From: Serinicoccus profundi
GTDB lineage: Bacteria; Actinomycetota; Actinomycetes; Actinomycetales; Dermatophilaceae
DNA length: 64,000 nt
Reading direction: 5' to 3'
NCBI RefSeq assembly: GCF_008001015.1
Contig: NZ_CP042862.1
Location: 1,798,001-1,862,000, forward strand
Position 1 is the first letter of the stretch. Each line of letters starts with the position of its first letter. Positions 52,919-64,000 of this stretch are shown piece by piece. A program made the translations under genes and the position numbers. Under the pieces are notes generated by a model. That model ran no database searches. It worked only from the letters and a program-made list of their open reading frames with translations, and was not told where the DNA came from.

Positions 52919-54133
52919 TCAGACGGCGGAGCGCAACGCGTCGACGCGGTCGAGACGCTCCCAGGTGAACCCGTCGACCAGACCGGGGGCCTCGGTCCGG
53001 CCGAAGTGGCCGTAGGCGGCGGTGGGCCGGTAGATCGGGCGCAGGAGGTCCAGCTGGTGCACCAGCGCCGCCGGCCGCAGGTCGAAGACCTCGTCGACCG
53101 CACGCTGGATCCGCTCGACCGGCACCGTCTCCGTGCCGAAGGTCTCGACGTAGAGCCCCACCGGGTGCGGGTAGCCGATGGCGTAGGCCACCTGGATCTC
53201 GCAGCGTCGCGCCAGGCCTGCGGCCACGACGTTCTTGGCCACCCAGCGCATGGCGTAGGCGGCGCTGCGGTCGACCTTGGACGGGTCCTTGCCGGAGAAC
53301 GCCCCGCCGCCGTGCCGCGCCATGCCACCGTAGGTGTCGACGATGACCTTGCGCCCCGTGAGCCCGGCATCGCCCATCGGACCGCCGATGGTGAACACCC
53401 CGGTCGGGTTGACGAGCATGCGGTAGCCGTCGGTCTTGAGCTGCACCCCGGCCTCGTGGGCCTGCTCCAGCACCGGGGTGATCACCCGCTCCCGGATGTC
53501 AGGCGTGAGCTGGTCCTCCAGGTCGACCCCGGTCGCGTGCTGGGTGGAGAGGACGACGGTGTCGAGGCGCACCGCGGTGTCGCCGTCGTAGGCGATCGTC
53601 ACCTGGGTCTTGCCGTCCGGGCGGAGGTAGTCCAGCTCCCCGCTCTTGCGCACGGCGGCCAGCTGCTCGGCGAGCCGGTGCGCCAGGAAGACCGGGAGCG
53701 GCATGAGCTCGGGAGTGTCGTCGCAGGCGTAGCCGAACATCAGCCCCTGGTCACCCGCGCCCTGCTGGTCGAAGGGGTCGACGTCGGCCGACCCGCGGCT
53801 GCTCACCGCGTCGTCCACGCCCGTCGCGATGTCGATCGACTGGTCCCCGATAGAGATCTCCACCCCGCAGGTGCGTCCGTCGAAGCCCTTGTAGGAGTTG
53901 TCGTAGCCGATGTCCAGGATCGTCTGGCGCACGAGCTGGGCGATGTTGGAGTAGCCCTGGGTGCGCACCTCCCCCGCCACGTGCACTAGGCCCGTGGTGA
54001 CCATGGTCTCCACGGCGACCCGGGACTGCGGGTCCTGCGCGAGCAGGTCGTCGAGGATCGCGTCACTGATCTGGTCGCAGATCTTGTCGGGGTGGCCCTC
54101 GGTGACGGACTCGGAGGTGAACAGGCGGGTCAT
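52919..54133 (-). CDS. metK: S-adenosylmethionine synthase
   Basis: Methionine + ATP to SAM. 404 aa, usual length. Motifs: [43 protein letters not shown] and [19 protein letters not shown]. Start ATG 54133 with AAGGAG well placed. No SAM riboswitch in the 80 bases upstream. Confidence 0.98.
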   Translation of the reverse strand: MTRLFTSESVTEGHPDKICDQISDAILDDLLAQDPQSRVAVETMVTTGLVHVAGEVRTQGYSNIAQLVRQTILDIGYDNSYKGFDGRTCGVEISIGDQSIDIATGVDDAVSSRGSADVDPFDQQGAGDQGLMFGYACDDTPELMPLPVFLAHRLAEQLAAVRKSGELDYLRPDGKTQVTIAYDGDTAVRLDTVVLSTQHATGVDLEDQLTPDIRERVITPVLEQAHEAGVQLKTDGYRMLVNPTGVFTIGGPMGDAGLTGRKVIVDTYGGMARHGGGAFSGKDPSKVDRSAAYAMRWVAKNVVAAGLARRCEIQVAYAIGYPHPVGLYVETFGTETVPVERIQRAVDEVFDLRPAALVHQLDLLRPIYRPTAAYGHFGRTEAPGLVDGFTWERLDRVDALRSAV

Positions 54134-54213
54134 CGAGACTCCTTCGCGAACGGGTGCAGCGGCTGCTGACTGACGCGGGTGAGTCTACGGTGGCGCCCCG
54201 ACAGACCCGCCGG

Positions 54214-55473
54214 TCAGGGCAGCGCGGGAGCGACCACGGCCCAGATCGCGTCCGCGACGTGGTCCTTGGTGGCGGGGCCGACGGACACGACCTCGCTCGT
54301 GCCGGGTCGCAGCAGGTGGACGGTGGTGTCGTCCTGCCCGAAGGTCTTGTCCACGCCCACCTCGTTGGCGACGAGCAGGTCGCACCCCTTGCGCTCGAGC
54401 TTGGCCCATGCCAGGGAGAGCACGTCGCCGGTGGCGTCGCCCGTCTCGGCGGCGAAGCCGACGAGGTAGGGCGTGCTCGCGCCACCGCGGGTCGCCACCA
54501 GTCCCGCGAGGATGTCCGGGTTGCGGACCAGCTCCAGCGTCGGGGCGCTGTCGTCCCCCTCGCCGTGGGTCTTCTTGATCTTGGCGTCGGTGTAGTGCGC
54601 GGGGCGGAAGTCGGCCACGGCGGCAGCCATGACGACGACGTCGACGCCCCCGGCGCCCACGAGCCCCCGGACCTGCTCCTCCAGCTCGCGGGCGGTCCCC
54701 ACCTCCAGCACCTCCACGCCCTGGGGGGCGCTGAGGCTCACGTTGGCGCTCACCAGCGTCACCTGCGCGCCGCGCCGACGCGCCGCGGCGGCCACGGCAT
54801 ACCCCTGCTTGCCGGAGGACCGGTTGCCGAGGAAGCGGACGGGGTCCAGCGGTTCGCGGGTCCCTCCCGCGGTGACCACCACGTGGCGACCGGCGAGGTC
54901 GCCCTCGGCGGCGGTAGCGGCGCCAGCGGCGGTGTCGGACGCCTCTTGCTCGGCGAGGACCTGCAGGGCCTGGGCGACGATGTCGTCGGGCTCCGGGAGG
55001 CGGCCCGGGCCGGTGTCCGCCCCGGTGAGCCGCCCCGGGGCCGGCTCGATCACGTGGACCCCGCGCGAGCGCAGGGTCGCCACGTTGTCGACCGTGGCCG
55101 GGTGCGTCCACATCTCGGTATGCATGGCCGGCGCGAGCACGACCGGGCAGCGGGCGGTGAGCAGGGTGTTGGTCAGCAGGTCACCGGCCAGGCCGTGCGC
55201 GGCCTGGGCCAGCAGGTCGGCGGTGGCCGGCGCCACGAGGACCAGGTCGGCCCCTTGGCCGAGCCGGACGTGCGGGACCGCCGGGACGTCGTCCCAGACC
55301 TCGCTGGAGACGGGTCGGCCGCTGAGCGCCTCCCACGTCGCCGCCCCGACGAAGTGCAGCGCGGCGGCCGTGGGCACCACGGTGACCTGATGGCCGGCCT
55401 CGGTGAGCAACCGGAGCACCGAGCACGCCTTGTAGGCGGCGATGCCGCCGGCGACGCCCAGGACCACGCGCAT
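54214..55473 (-). CDS. coaBC: Bifunctional phosphopantothenoylcysteine decarboxylase/synthetase
   Basis: Two steps of CoA synthesis. 419 aa: CoaC flavoprotein half (VVLGVAGGIAAYKACSVLR; PAMHTEMW) and CoaB half (VVVTAGGTREPLDPVRFLGNRSSGKQGYA; MAAAVADFRP; DAKIKK). In the CoaC flap E. coli has a Cys in ACGD...GPGR, while here the text is LTGADTGPGR; as far as I recall this is how many actinobacteria look. Activity is expected. Follows rpoZ. Confidence 0.96.
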   Translation of the reverse strand: MRVVLGVAGGIAAYKACSVLRLLTEAGHQVTVVPTAAALHFVGAATWEALSGRPVSSEVWDDVPAVPHVRLGQGADLVLVAPATADLLAQAAHGLAGDLLTNTLLTARCPVVLAPAMHTEMWTHPATVDNVATLRSRGVHVIEPAPGRLTGADTGPGRLPEPDDIVAQALQVLAEQEASDTAAGAATAAEGDLAGRHVVVTAGGTREPLDPVRFLGNRSSGKQGYAVAAAARRRGAQVTLVSANVSLSAPQGVEVLEVGTARELEEQVRGLVGAGGVDVVVMAAAVADFRPAHYTDAKIKKTHGEGDDSAPTLELVRNPDILAGLVATRGGASTPYLVGFAAETGDATGDVLSLAWAKLERKGCDLLVANEVGVDKTFGQDDTTVHLLRPGTSEVVSVGPATKDHVADAIWAVVAPALP

Positions 55474-55499
55474 ACCGCTGCCGTCCGTCGTCGGGTCGG

Positions 55500-55769
55500 T
55501 CAGTTCTCGGGGGAGCTGGTGTGCAGCTTGCCCTGGTCGATCTCGTGGAGCGCGATCGACAGCGGCTTGTCGGTGGCGTCGGCCTCGACGAGCGGGCCGA
55601 CATACTCCAGCAGGCCCTCGCTCAGCTGGGAGTAGTAGGCGTTGATCTGCCGGGCCCGCTTGGCGGCGTAAATGACCAGGGCGTACTTGCTGTCCGCGCG
55701 CTGCAGCAGGCTGTCGATCGGCGGGTTGGTGATGCCGTCCGGGTGGGCGATGGTGCCGGTTCCACTCAC
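55500..55769 (-). CDS. rpoZ: RNA polymerase omega subunit
   Basis: 89 aa. Typical omega segments: [34 protein letters not shown], with a conserved [10 protein letters not shown] near the end (parts quoted). Start GTG 55769 ([12 protein letters not shown]) seven bases after gmk; ATG 55799 would overlap gmk by 23 bases. Helps assembly of RNA polymerase and may sense ppGpp. Confidence 0.95.
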   Translation of the reverse strand: MSGTGTIAHPDGITNPPIDSLLQRADSKYALVIYAAKRARQINAYYSQLSEGLLEYVGPLVEADATDKPLSIALHEIDQGKLHTSSPEN

Positions 55770-55776
55770 GTTGGTC

Positions 55777-56328
55777 TCAGTCCTTAGCTCGGGGGTCAAC
55801 CATCAATGATACGAGGTGTTCGGCCGCGCGGGCGACATCGTCGTTGACGATGGTCACGTCGAACTCCGAGACGGCCGCCAGCTCGGTCCGCGCCGTCTCC
55901 AGCCGGGTCGCACGCTCGGCCTCGGACTCGGTGCCGCGGCCCACGAGCCGCTGCACCAGCTCCTCCCAGCTCGGGGGCGCGAGGAAGACGAACAGCGCCT
56001 CGGGCATGGCCTGGCGCACCTGTCGAGCACCCTGCAGATCGATCTCCAGCATCGTCGGTCGTCCCTGGAGCAGCGCCTGCTCCACCGGGCCCCGCGGGGT
56101 GCCGTAGCGCGCCCGTCCGTGGACCGTCGCCGACTCCAGCAGCTGGCCGGTCCGCTCGAGCCGGTCGAACTCCGGCTCGTCGACGAAGAAGTAGTGACGG
56201 CCGTCCTCCTCCCCCGGGCGAGGGGGACGGGTCGTCGCCGAGACCGAGAGCCAGACGTCCGGGTAGTGCTCCCTGACGTAGCTCGCCACCGTGCCCTTGC
56301 CCACCGCGGTCGGGCCGGCCAGGACCAC
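55777..56328 (-). CDS. gmk: Guanylate kinase
   Basis: GMP to GDP. P-loop [11 protein letters not shown], then [22 protein letters not shown] (GMP site) and [15 protein letters not shown] 56328 leaves almost no residue before the first beta strand. The frame stays open to a CTG at 56379 that overlaps the mihF stop by 4 bases and would give 200 aa, nearer the usual length, so CTG may be the true start. Confidence 0.93.
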   Translation of the reverse strand: MVLAGPTAVGKGTVASYVREHYPDVWLSVSATTRPPRPGEEDGRHYFFVDEPEFDRLERTGQLLESATVHGRARYGTPRGPVEQALLQGRPTMLEIDLQGARQVRQAMPEALFVFLAPPSWEELVQRLVGRGTESEAERATRLETARTELAAVSEFDVTIVNDDVARAAEHLVSLMVDPRAKD

Positions 56329-56375
56329 CAGTCGCCGGTCCGGGGAGACCCCCTCGCCCGGCGTCGCCGCGGTGC

Positions 56376-56693
56376 TCAGCGGTCGCTGAAGTGGTCGAGC
56401 AGGTGGTGCACCTGGTTGGCGCCGAGCCCCCGCACGCGCCGACTCTCCGAGATGCCGATCTCCTCCATGAGCTGACGCGCACGCACGCGCCCCACCCCCG
56501 GCATCGACTCGAGCAGGGCCGAGACCTTCATCTTGCCGATGACGTCGTTCTCCTTGCCCTCGGCGATGACGTCCTTGAGGGACCCCTGCGAGTTCTTCAG
56601 GCGGTTCTTGACGGCTGCACGCTCACGACGGGCGGCGGCGGCCTTGGCCAGCGCGTCGGCGCGCTGCTCCGGGGTCAGCTCGGGAAGGGCCAC
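56376..56693 (-). CDS. mihF: Integration host factor, actinobacterial type (mIHF)
   Basis: 105 aa nucleoid protein of the actinobacterial S13-like HhH fold, not the alpha/beta IHF of Proteobacteria. DNA-binding core [21 protein letters not shown] and a helix [18 protein letters not shown] 56693 with GGAG upstream. The mihF-gmk-rpoZ order is classic. The gap to pyrF (56694-56834) contains a palindrome CCAGGG-AA-CCCTGG at 56718-56731, possibly regulatory. Confidence 0.95.
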   Translation of the reverse strand: MALPELTPEQRADALAKAAAARRERAAVKNRLKNSQGSLKDVIAEGKENDVIGKMKVSALLESMPGVGRVRARQLMEEIGISESRRVRGLGANQVHHLLDHFSDR

Positions 56694-56834
56694 GGTCCTA
56701 CTCCTTGTCATCCGGTCCCAGGGAACCCTGGTGCCGACGAACATAGCGACCCTGTCGCCCCGGTGCCAACCCGCGCGTCACGACGGACCTGCCCGGGGGC
56801 GGCGTCCAGGATGCCAGGGGGTCGGGTCGAGGAC

Positions 56835-57707
56835 TCAGCCGGCACCCACCGCGGAGGCGAGCCGGTCGCTCCAGCGCTCGACCTCCCCGCGCACCCGCGT
56901 GGGTCCGGCACCCAGCACACCCCGTGAGATCGGGACGAGGACGCGTCCCCGCACCGCGGCGAAGGACCGCGCGACGTCGTGCTCGTCGGCCCCCTGGGCG
57001 CCCACTCCTGGGGCGAGCACCGGTGCGAGCGAGTCGGCGAGTCCCAGGTCCTCTGTCGCGAGGTCGACGGTCGCCCCGACCACCACGCCGATGTCGCCGC
57101 ACGGCTCCTGTCCGAGGTTGTCGCGGCCCACCTCCTCGAGCACCCGGTGAGCCACGCTGGGCGAGCCGACCGACTGCACCTGGACCGCCTCCGGGTTGGA
57201 CGTGCGCACCAGCACGAAGGCGCCGCGTCCGGCCTGCCGGGCGAGCTCCAGCGCCGGGCGCAGCGATGCGTAGCCGAGATAGGGGCTCACGGTCAGCGCG
57301 TCCGCACCGAGCGGCGCCCCCTCGTCGAGGTAGGCCTGGGCATACCCCATCATCGTCGAGCCGATGTCACCGCGCTTGGCGTCGAGGACGGTGAGCAGGC
57401 CACGCTCCCGGGCCTGGCGCAGGACGTCCTCCAGCACGGCGACCCCGGCCGCCCCGTGGCGCTCGAAGAAGGCCGACTGAGGCTTCACCGCGACGCATCG
57501 CCCGGCTGCCGCCTCGAGCGTGACGGCACAGAACTCACGCAGCCCGTCCGGGGAGTCCGGCAGTCCCCAGGACGCCAGGAGCTCGCGGTGCGGGTCGATC
57601 CCGACGCACAGCGGTCCGTGCGCGGCGATGGCGCGGTGCAGGCGCAGCCCGAACCGCTCGCCACCGCCGTCCGCCGTGGTCGTGCCGGCCTCATCCGTGC
57701 TGGTCAT
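56835..57707 (-). CDS. pyrF: Orotidine-5'-phosphate decarboxylase
   Basis: OMP to UMP. 290 aa, the larger (type 2) PyrF form. Catalytic network in TVLDAKRGDIGSTMMGYAQAYL; early motif LCVGIDPHRELLASWG. ATG 57707 with GAGGAGG 7 bases upstream and overlapping the end of the pyrD-like gene by 4 bases. Confidence 0.96.
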   Translation of the reverse strand: MTSTDEAGTTTADGGGERFGLRLHRAIAAHGPLCVGIDPHRELLASWGLPDSPDGLREFCAVTLEAAAGRCVAVKPQSAFFERHGAAGVAVLEDVLRQARERGLLTVLDAKRGDIGSTMMGYAQAYLDEGAPLGADALTVSPYLGYASLRPALELARQAGRGAFVLVRTSNPEAVQVQSVGSPSVAHRVLEEVGRDNLGQEPCGDIGVVVGATVDLATEDLGLADSLAPVLAPGVGAQGADEHDVARSFAAVRGRVLVPISRGVLGAGPTRVRGEVERWSDRLASAVGAG

Positions 57708-58520
57708 GCAGTCCTCCTCGGGTCGGGGCTTCCAGGATCGTCGAGGGCCTCCCGGACGGCCCACAGGCGGGTCGGGTCGGCCCACAGCGCCGACCCGAGC
57801 TGCACGGCTCGGGCGCCCTCGCGCAGGGCGGCCCGGGCGGAGTCCCCGTCGTGGACCCCGCCGGCCGCGACGACGGGGACGGGGGGCCAGCGTCCGTCGA
57901 CGGCGGCCTCCGCGAGGGCACGGACGCCCGCGCGGCAGACCGCGGCGGTGGAGGGGCCCGACCACCAGCGTCCGGCGCCCAGGGGCACCGAGCCGCAGAC
58001 CACGACCGCACCGGCTCCCCCGGCCACCGCGCCGCGGGCGGACGCCACGAGGTCCGGCTGCAGTGCCGACAACCGGGCCAGGATCAGCAGGTCGCGGGGG
58101 GTCTCCTCGCGCACCCTCGCCATGACCTTGAGGCAGTGCTGGTCGTCGGTGCCCCGCAGGTCGACCTCGACCGCGGCGACGGCGTCGCCCTCCAGCCCGC
58201 GGCTGAGCCGACCGGCGAGGGTGGCCGGCTCCCCCGGCGACCCGCCCCGGACGGCCACGACGCAGCGCAGGCCACGGGTGGCGCACCACCGCAACCGGCC
58301 CACGGCCTCGACGAGCCCGATCCCGGGCGACCCCGCGTGGTCGAGCCCTCCCGGACCGGTGCCGTGGATGAGCGCGGCTCCGGGAGCACCGGGGCGCCGC
58401 GACGACCGGGCCCACCGGCACGAGGATCTCCTCGAGCCGACCGAAGCGCAGGAGCCCGCGAGGGTCGTCGACGGCTCCGGGCGCGATCCACACCGACGGC
58501 AGCGGCTCACCGCGCAGCAT
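57704..58520 (-). pseudogene. pyrD: Divergent dihydroorotate-dehydrogenase-like gene (pyrD position), frameshifted
   Basis: A TIM-barrel DHODH-like chain of about 270 aa in two frames: residues 1-42 start at ATG 58520 (MLRGEPLPSVWIAPGAVDD), and the rest is read in another frame from about 58391. One base too many in the CCCC run (58391-58394) explains it. The rest ends with phosphate-site-like VPVVAAGGVHDGDSARAAL and AVQLGSALWADP. Key DHODH residues are not seen: ExNxSCPN becomes EVDLRG, and KLSPN becomes ARLSAL. Either a decayed gene, a regulatory subunit beside PyrK, or (for the shift) a sequencing error. Overlaps pyrK by 14 bases. Confidence 0.65.
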
Positions 58521-59307
58521 CGACCAACCACTCCCCCGGGACCACGGGCCCCTCGAGGCACGGCCGAGCCGTGCGCGCGCCGCGCGGGTCCACCACCGCG
58601 ACGTCGCACTGGCCGCACAGCCCCGTCCCGCACAGCAGGGTCTCGTCGAGGTCCAGCGCGCAGACCCGCGAGGCCCGACCCCGCGTCCGCGTCACCTCCG
58701 CCACCCGACGGACCGCGCCCCGGGGTCCGGCGGCGAAAACGACACCGAGCCCAGGGTGCTGGTCCAGCGCCTGCGCCACGACGCCGAGGAGGTCACCGGG
58801 TGTGGTCAGCACGACCGAGGCGGCCTGCCGGCGCAGCGGCGAAAGGTCCAGGTGGGCGTCGGGGTCGTCGGCCGCGAGCACCAGGTGCACCTCGCACCCC
58901 TTGGCCCGCAGCACGGGCACGAGCCAGCGCAGCGGGACGACCGAGCCCCCCTGACCCACGAGCAGTGCGGGCACGGGCTCCGCCGGGAGGCCGAAGCCCC
59001 GCCCGAGAGGCCCGAGGACCCGCACCCGTTGACCGGTGGCCCACCCGCCACCGGCGGGCACCACGACGTCCACCGCGGTCCCGTGCACGGGGTCCACAGA
59101 CACCTCCGCGACCCACAGCAGGGTGGGCAGGACCTCACCGCGGGCCGGGTCCCCCGGCAGCACCAGGAACTGGCCCGGCCGCGCCGACTCCCACCCCGGG
59201 CCGGGCGGCACCGCCAGGCTGACGATGTCGTAGGCACCGGCGGCGCGCGCGAGCGTGACGCCGGCCCAGGTCACCGGGTCCGCGCCACCGACCCCGGTCC
59301 TCCTCAC
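58507..59307 (-). CDS. pyrK: PyrK-like dihydroorotate dehydrogenase electron-transfer subunit
   Basis: 266 aa FAD/[2Fe-2S] oxidoreductase of the ferredoxin-reductase type. FAD domain (GQFLVLPGDP), NAD-binding half (PALLVGQGGSVVPLRWLV) and Fe-S ligands in CALDLDETLLCGTGLCGQCDVAVV and RPCLEG. In class 1B enzymes PyrK gives PyrD electrons to NAD+. GTG 59307, 12 bases after carB. Paired with a degenerate PyrD-like gene. Confidence 0.87.
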   Translation of the reverse strand: MRRTGVGGADPVTWAGVTLARAAGAYDIVSLAVPPGPGWESARPGQFLVLPGDPARGEVLPTLLWVAEVSVDPVHGTAVDVVVPAGGGWATGQRVRVLGPLGRGFGLPAEPVPALLVGQGGSVVPLRWLVPVLRAKGCEVHLVLAADDPDAHLDLSPLRRQAASVVLTTPGDLLGVVAQALDQHPGLGVVFAAGPRGAVRRVAEVTRTRGRASRVCALDLDETLLCGTGLCGQCDVAVVDPRGARTARPCLEGPVVPGEWLVDAAR

Positions 59308-59319
59308 CGGATCACCCGT

Positions 59320-62658
<3,339 letters not shown>

Positions 62659-62660
62659 GC

Positions 62661-63875
62661 TCAGGACTCCTGGGTGGTGGGGGCGGGGGACGGCGCGTCG
62701 GCGGTATGCCGCTCCAGCAGGTCCACGAAGCGGTCGAAGAGGTACTCCGCGTCGTGCGGGCCGGCGGCGGCCTCCGGGTGGTACTGCACGCTGAAGGCCG
62801 GGACGTCCGTGCACGACAGCCCCTCCACGACGTCGTCGTTGAGGGCCACGTGATTGCAGCGGACCTGTCCGTAGGGGGTGTCCGCCGGCTGGTCGGTGGG
62901 TATGCCGTCGGGCCAGGCGATCGCGAAGCCGTGGTTGTGGCTGGTCACCTCCACCTTGCCGGTCTCGCGGTCCAGCACGGGCTGGTTGATGCCGCGGTGC
63001 CCGAAGGCCAGCTTGTAGGTGCCCAGGCCCAGGGCCCGGCCTAGCAGCTGGTTGCCGAAGCAGATGCCGAAGAAGGGGATGCGTCGGTCGAGCACCTCCC
63101 GCAGGAGCTCCACCTCGTGCTCGGCCGTCGCGGGGTCACCCGGGCCGTTGGAGAAGAACACGCCGTCGGGCTTCAGCTCGAGCAGCTCCTGCGCCGAGGT
63201 CCGGCTCGGCAGCACGTGCACCTCGATCCCGCGCTGCGCCATGAGCGCCGGCGTCATGCCCTTGATGCCCAGGTCGAGCGCCGCCACCCGGAAGCGCGTC
63301 GCGACGCCCTCCGGCGGGGACACGACATACGCCTCGGGGGTCGAGACCTCCGCCGCCAGCGCCGAGCCCGCCATGCGTGGCGCCTCCTGCACCTGGCGGA
63401 GCATCTCCGGCGTGCCCTCCTGCGCCGCGTCACCGGAGAAGATGCCGACCCGCATCGCCCCGCGGTCCCGCAGGTGCCGGGTCAGCGCACGGGTGTCGAC
63501 GCCGCTGATGCCGACCACCCCGGCGTGATCGAGGGCCTGGGCCAGGTCGCCCTGGGAGCGCCAGTTGGACGGACGGATCGCCGGGTCGCGGACGACGTAG
63601 CCCGCCACCCAGATCCGCTGGCTCTCCATGTCGGTGGTGTTGACGCCGGTGTTGCCGATGTGCGGCGCCGTCATCACCACGACCTGGCGGTGGTAGGAGG
63701 GGTCGGTCAGCGTCTCCTGGTAACCGGTCATCCCGGTGCAGAAGACCGCCTCACCGACCGTGACGCCGCGGGCGCCGTAGGCCTCGCCGTGGAAGGTGCG
63801 CCCGTCTTCCAGCACCAGGAGGGCCGGCTCTGGCTGTGCGTGGGTCACCCTTGCCTCTTTCGTGTCGTTCGTCAT
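62661..63875 (-). CDS. carA: Carbamoyl-phosphate synthase small subunit (glutaminase)
   Basis: 404 aa. Class I glutamine amidotransferase: Cys in [16 protein letters not shown], His and Glu in [14 protein letters not shown]-terminal domain with [21 protein letters not shown]. Start ATG 63875 overlaps the pyrC stop by 4 bases. Note TTG/GTG-rich codon context like its neighbours. Confidence 0.97.
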   Translation of the reverse strand: MTNDTKEARVTHAQPEPALLVLEDGRTFHGEAYGARGVTVGEAVFCTGMTGYQETLTDPSYHRQVVVMTAPHIGNTGVNTTDMESQRIWVAGYVVRDPAIRPSNWRSQGDLAQALDHAGVVGISGVDTRALTRHLRDRGAMRVGIFSGDAAQEGTPEMLRQVQEAPRMAGSALAAEVSTPEAYVVSPPEGVATRFRVAALDLGIKGMTPALMAQRGIEVHVLPSRTSAQELLELKPDGVFFSNGPGDPATAEHEVELLREVLDRRIPFFGICFGNQLLGRALGLGTYKLAFGHRGINQPVLDRETGKVEVTSHNHGFAIAWPDGIPTDQPADTPYGQVRCNHVALNDDVVEGLSCTDVPAFSVQYHPEAAAGPHDAEYLFDRFVDLLERHTADAPSPAPTTQES

Positions 63876-64000
63876 GACGCCGCTCCCCAGACCAGGCCCT
63901 CACGCGCGGTGACCTTGCCCCGGAGCATCGTCAGGTGCACGGCGCCGGTGAGCCGGCGCCCGTGCCACGGGTTGTTGCGGGAGAGCGACCGGGACAGGGC
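63872..64000 (-). CDS. pyrC: Dihydroorotase, C-terminal end (partial)
   Basis: Only the last 42 codons are inside. The residues [17 protein letters not shown] and the ending [13 protein letters not shown] fit dihydroorotase C-termini (SRNNPxxGRxLTG). It precedes carA by an ATGA overlap, the usual pyrC-carA-carB order. Confidence 0.85.
   Translation of the reverse strand, partial: ALSRSLSRNNPWHGRRLTGAVHLTMLRGKVTAREGLVWGAAS

Noticed and set aside
54134-54213. SAM riboswitch before metK
   Set aside because: Only about 80 bases with no recognisable SAM-aptamer core; metK is probably read with the upstream genes.

Overview
The window is a high-GC, gene-dense piece of an actinobacterial chromosome. 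Most starts are GTG or ATG and most operon genes overlap by 4 to 14 bases. Strong lineage markers are mIHF next to gmk and rpoZ, a four-domain actinobacterial S1, an ANTAR response regulator, a Trp-operon membrane protein with a small HGxxPAAW-like protein, and a PriA without a recognisable helicase P-loop. I infer Micrococcales, probably near Ornithinimicrobium, Serinicoccus or Janibacter, but that is inference only. Nearly everything is housekeeping or transport. I see no prophage, IS element, CRISPR array or defence island.

Layout. 1-15 kb: 5' part of uvrA (cut by the window edge), glutamate synthase gltBD, a metallo-beta-lactamase-fold hydrolase, an RhtA-like exporter, terC behind a yybP-ykoY manganese riboswitch, uvrB, and a BCCT osmolyte transporter. 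15-23 kb: rpsA with a clear promoter and terminator, a methyltransferase, then a branched-chain amino-acid ABC system split into a binding lipoprotein (livK, + strand) and a convergent livHMGF operon whose LivH carries a secreted N-terminal domain. 23-34 kb: polA, a hotdog thioesterase, a PdtaR-like antiterminator, tRNA-Leu(CAA), pyk, a DsbA-like/MauE-like redox pair, trpA-trpB-trpC and two small Trp-associated membrane proteins.

34-43 kb: a heterodimeric ABC exporter with one degenerate ATP site, two small + strand genes, a PH-domain membrane protein, pnuC, rpe, rsmB and fmt. 43-51 kb: a peptide/oligopeptide ABC operon dppA-B-C-DF with a fused double ATPase and an enlarged DppB. 51-64 kb, all on the minus strand: pyrC (C-terminal end only), carA, carB, pyrK, a frameshifted pyrD-like gene, pyrF, mihF, gmk, rpoZ, coaBC, metK and priA. 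This is the usual actinobacterial order linking pyrimidine, GMP, CoA and SAM synthesis to the omega subunit and restart.

The most interesting points are: the Mn2+ riboswitch on terC, whose product also has a His-rich tail; the secreted beta-sandwich fused to LivH; the degenerate and frameshifted PyrD-like gene beside PyrK; two compensating frameshifts in priA; a DppB with about six extra hydrophobic segments; and an over-represented octamer, GGTATGCC/GGCATACC, found at 16 or more sites in several reading frames and on both strands, which points to selection or mutation bias at the DNA level. The reading-frame breaks in priA and pyrD may be assembly errors.
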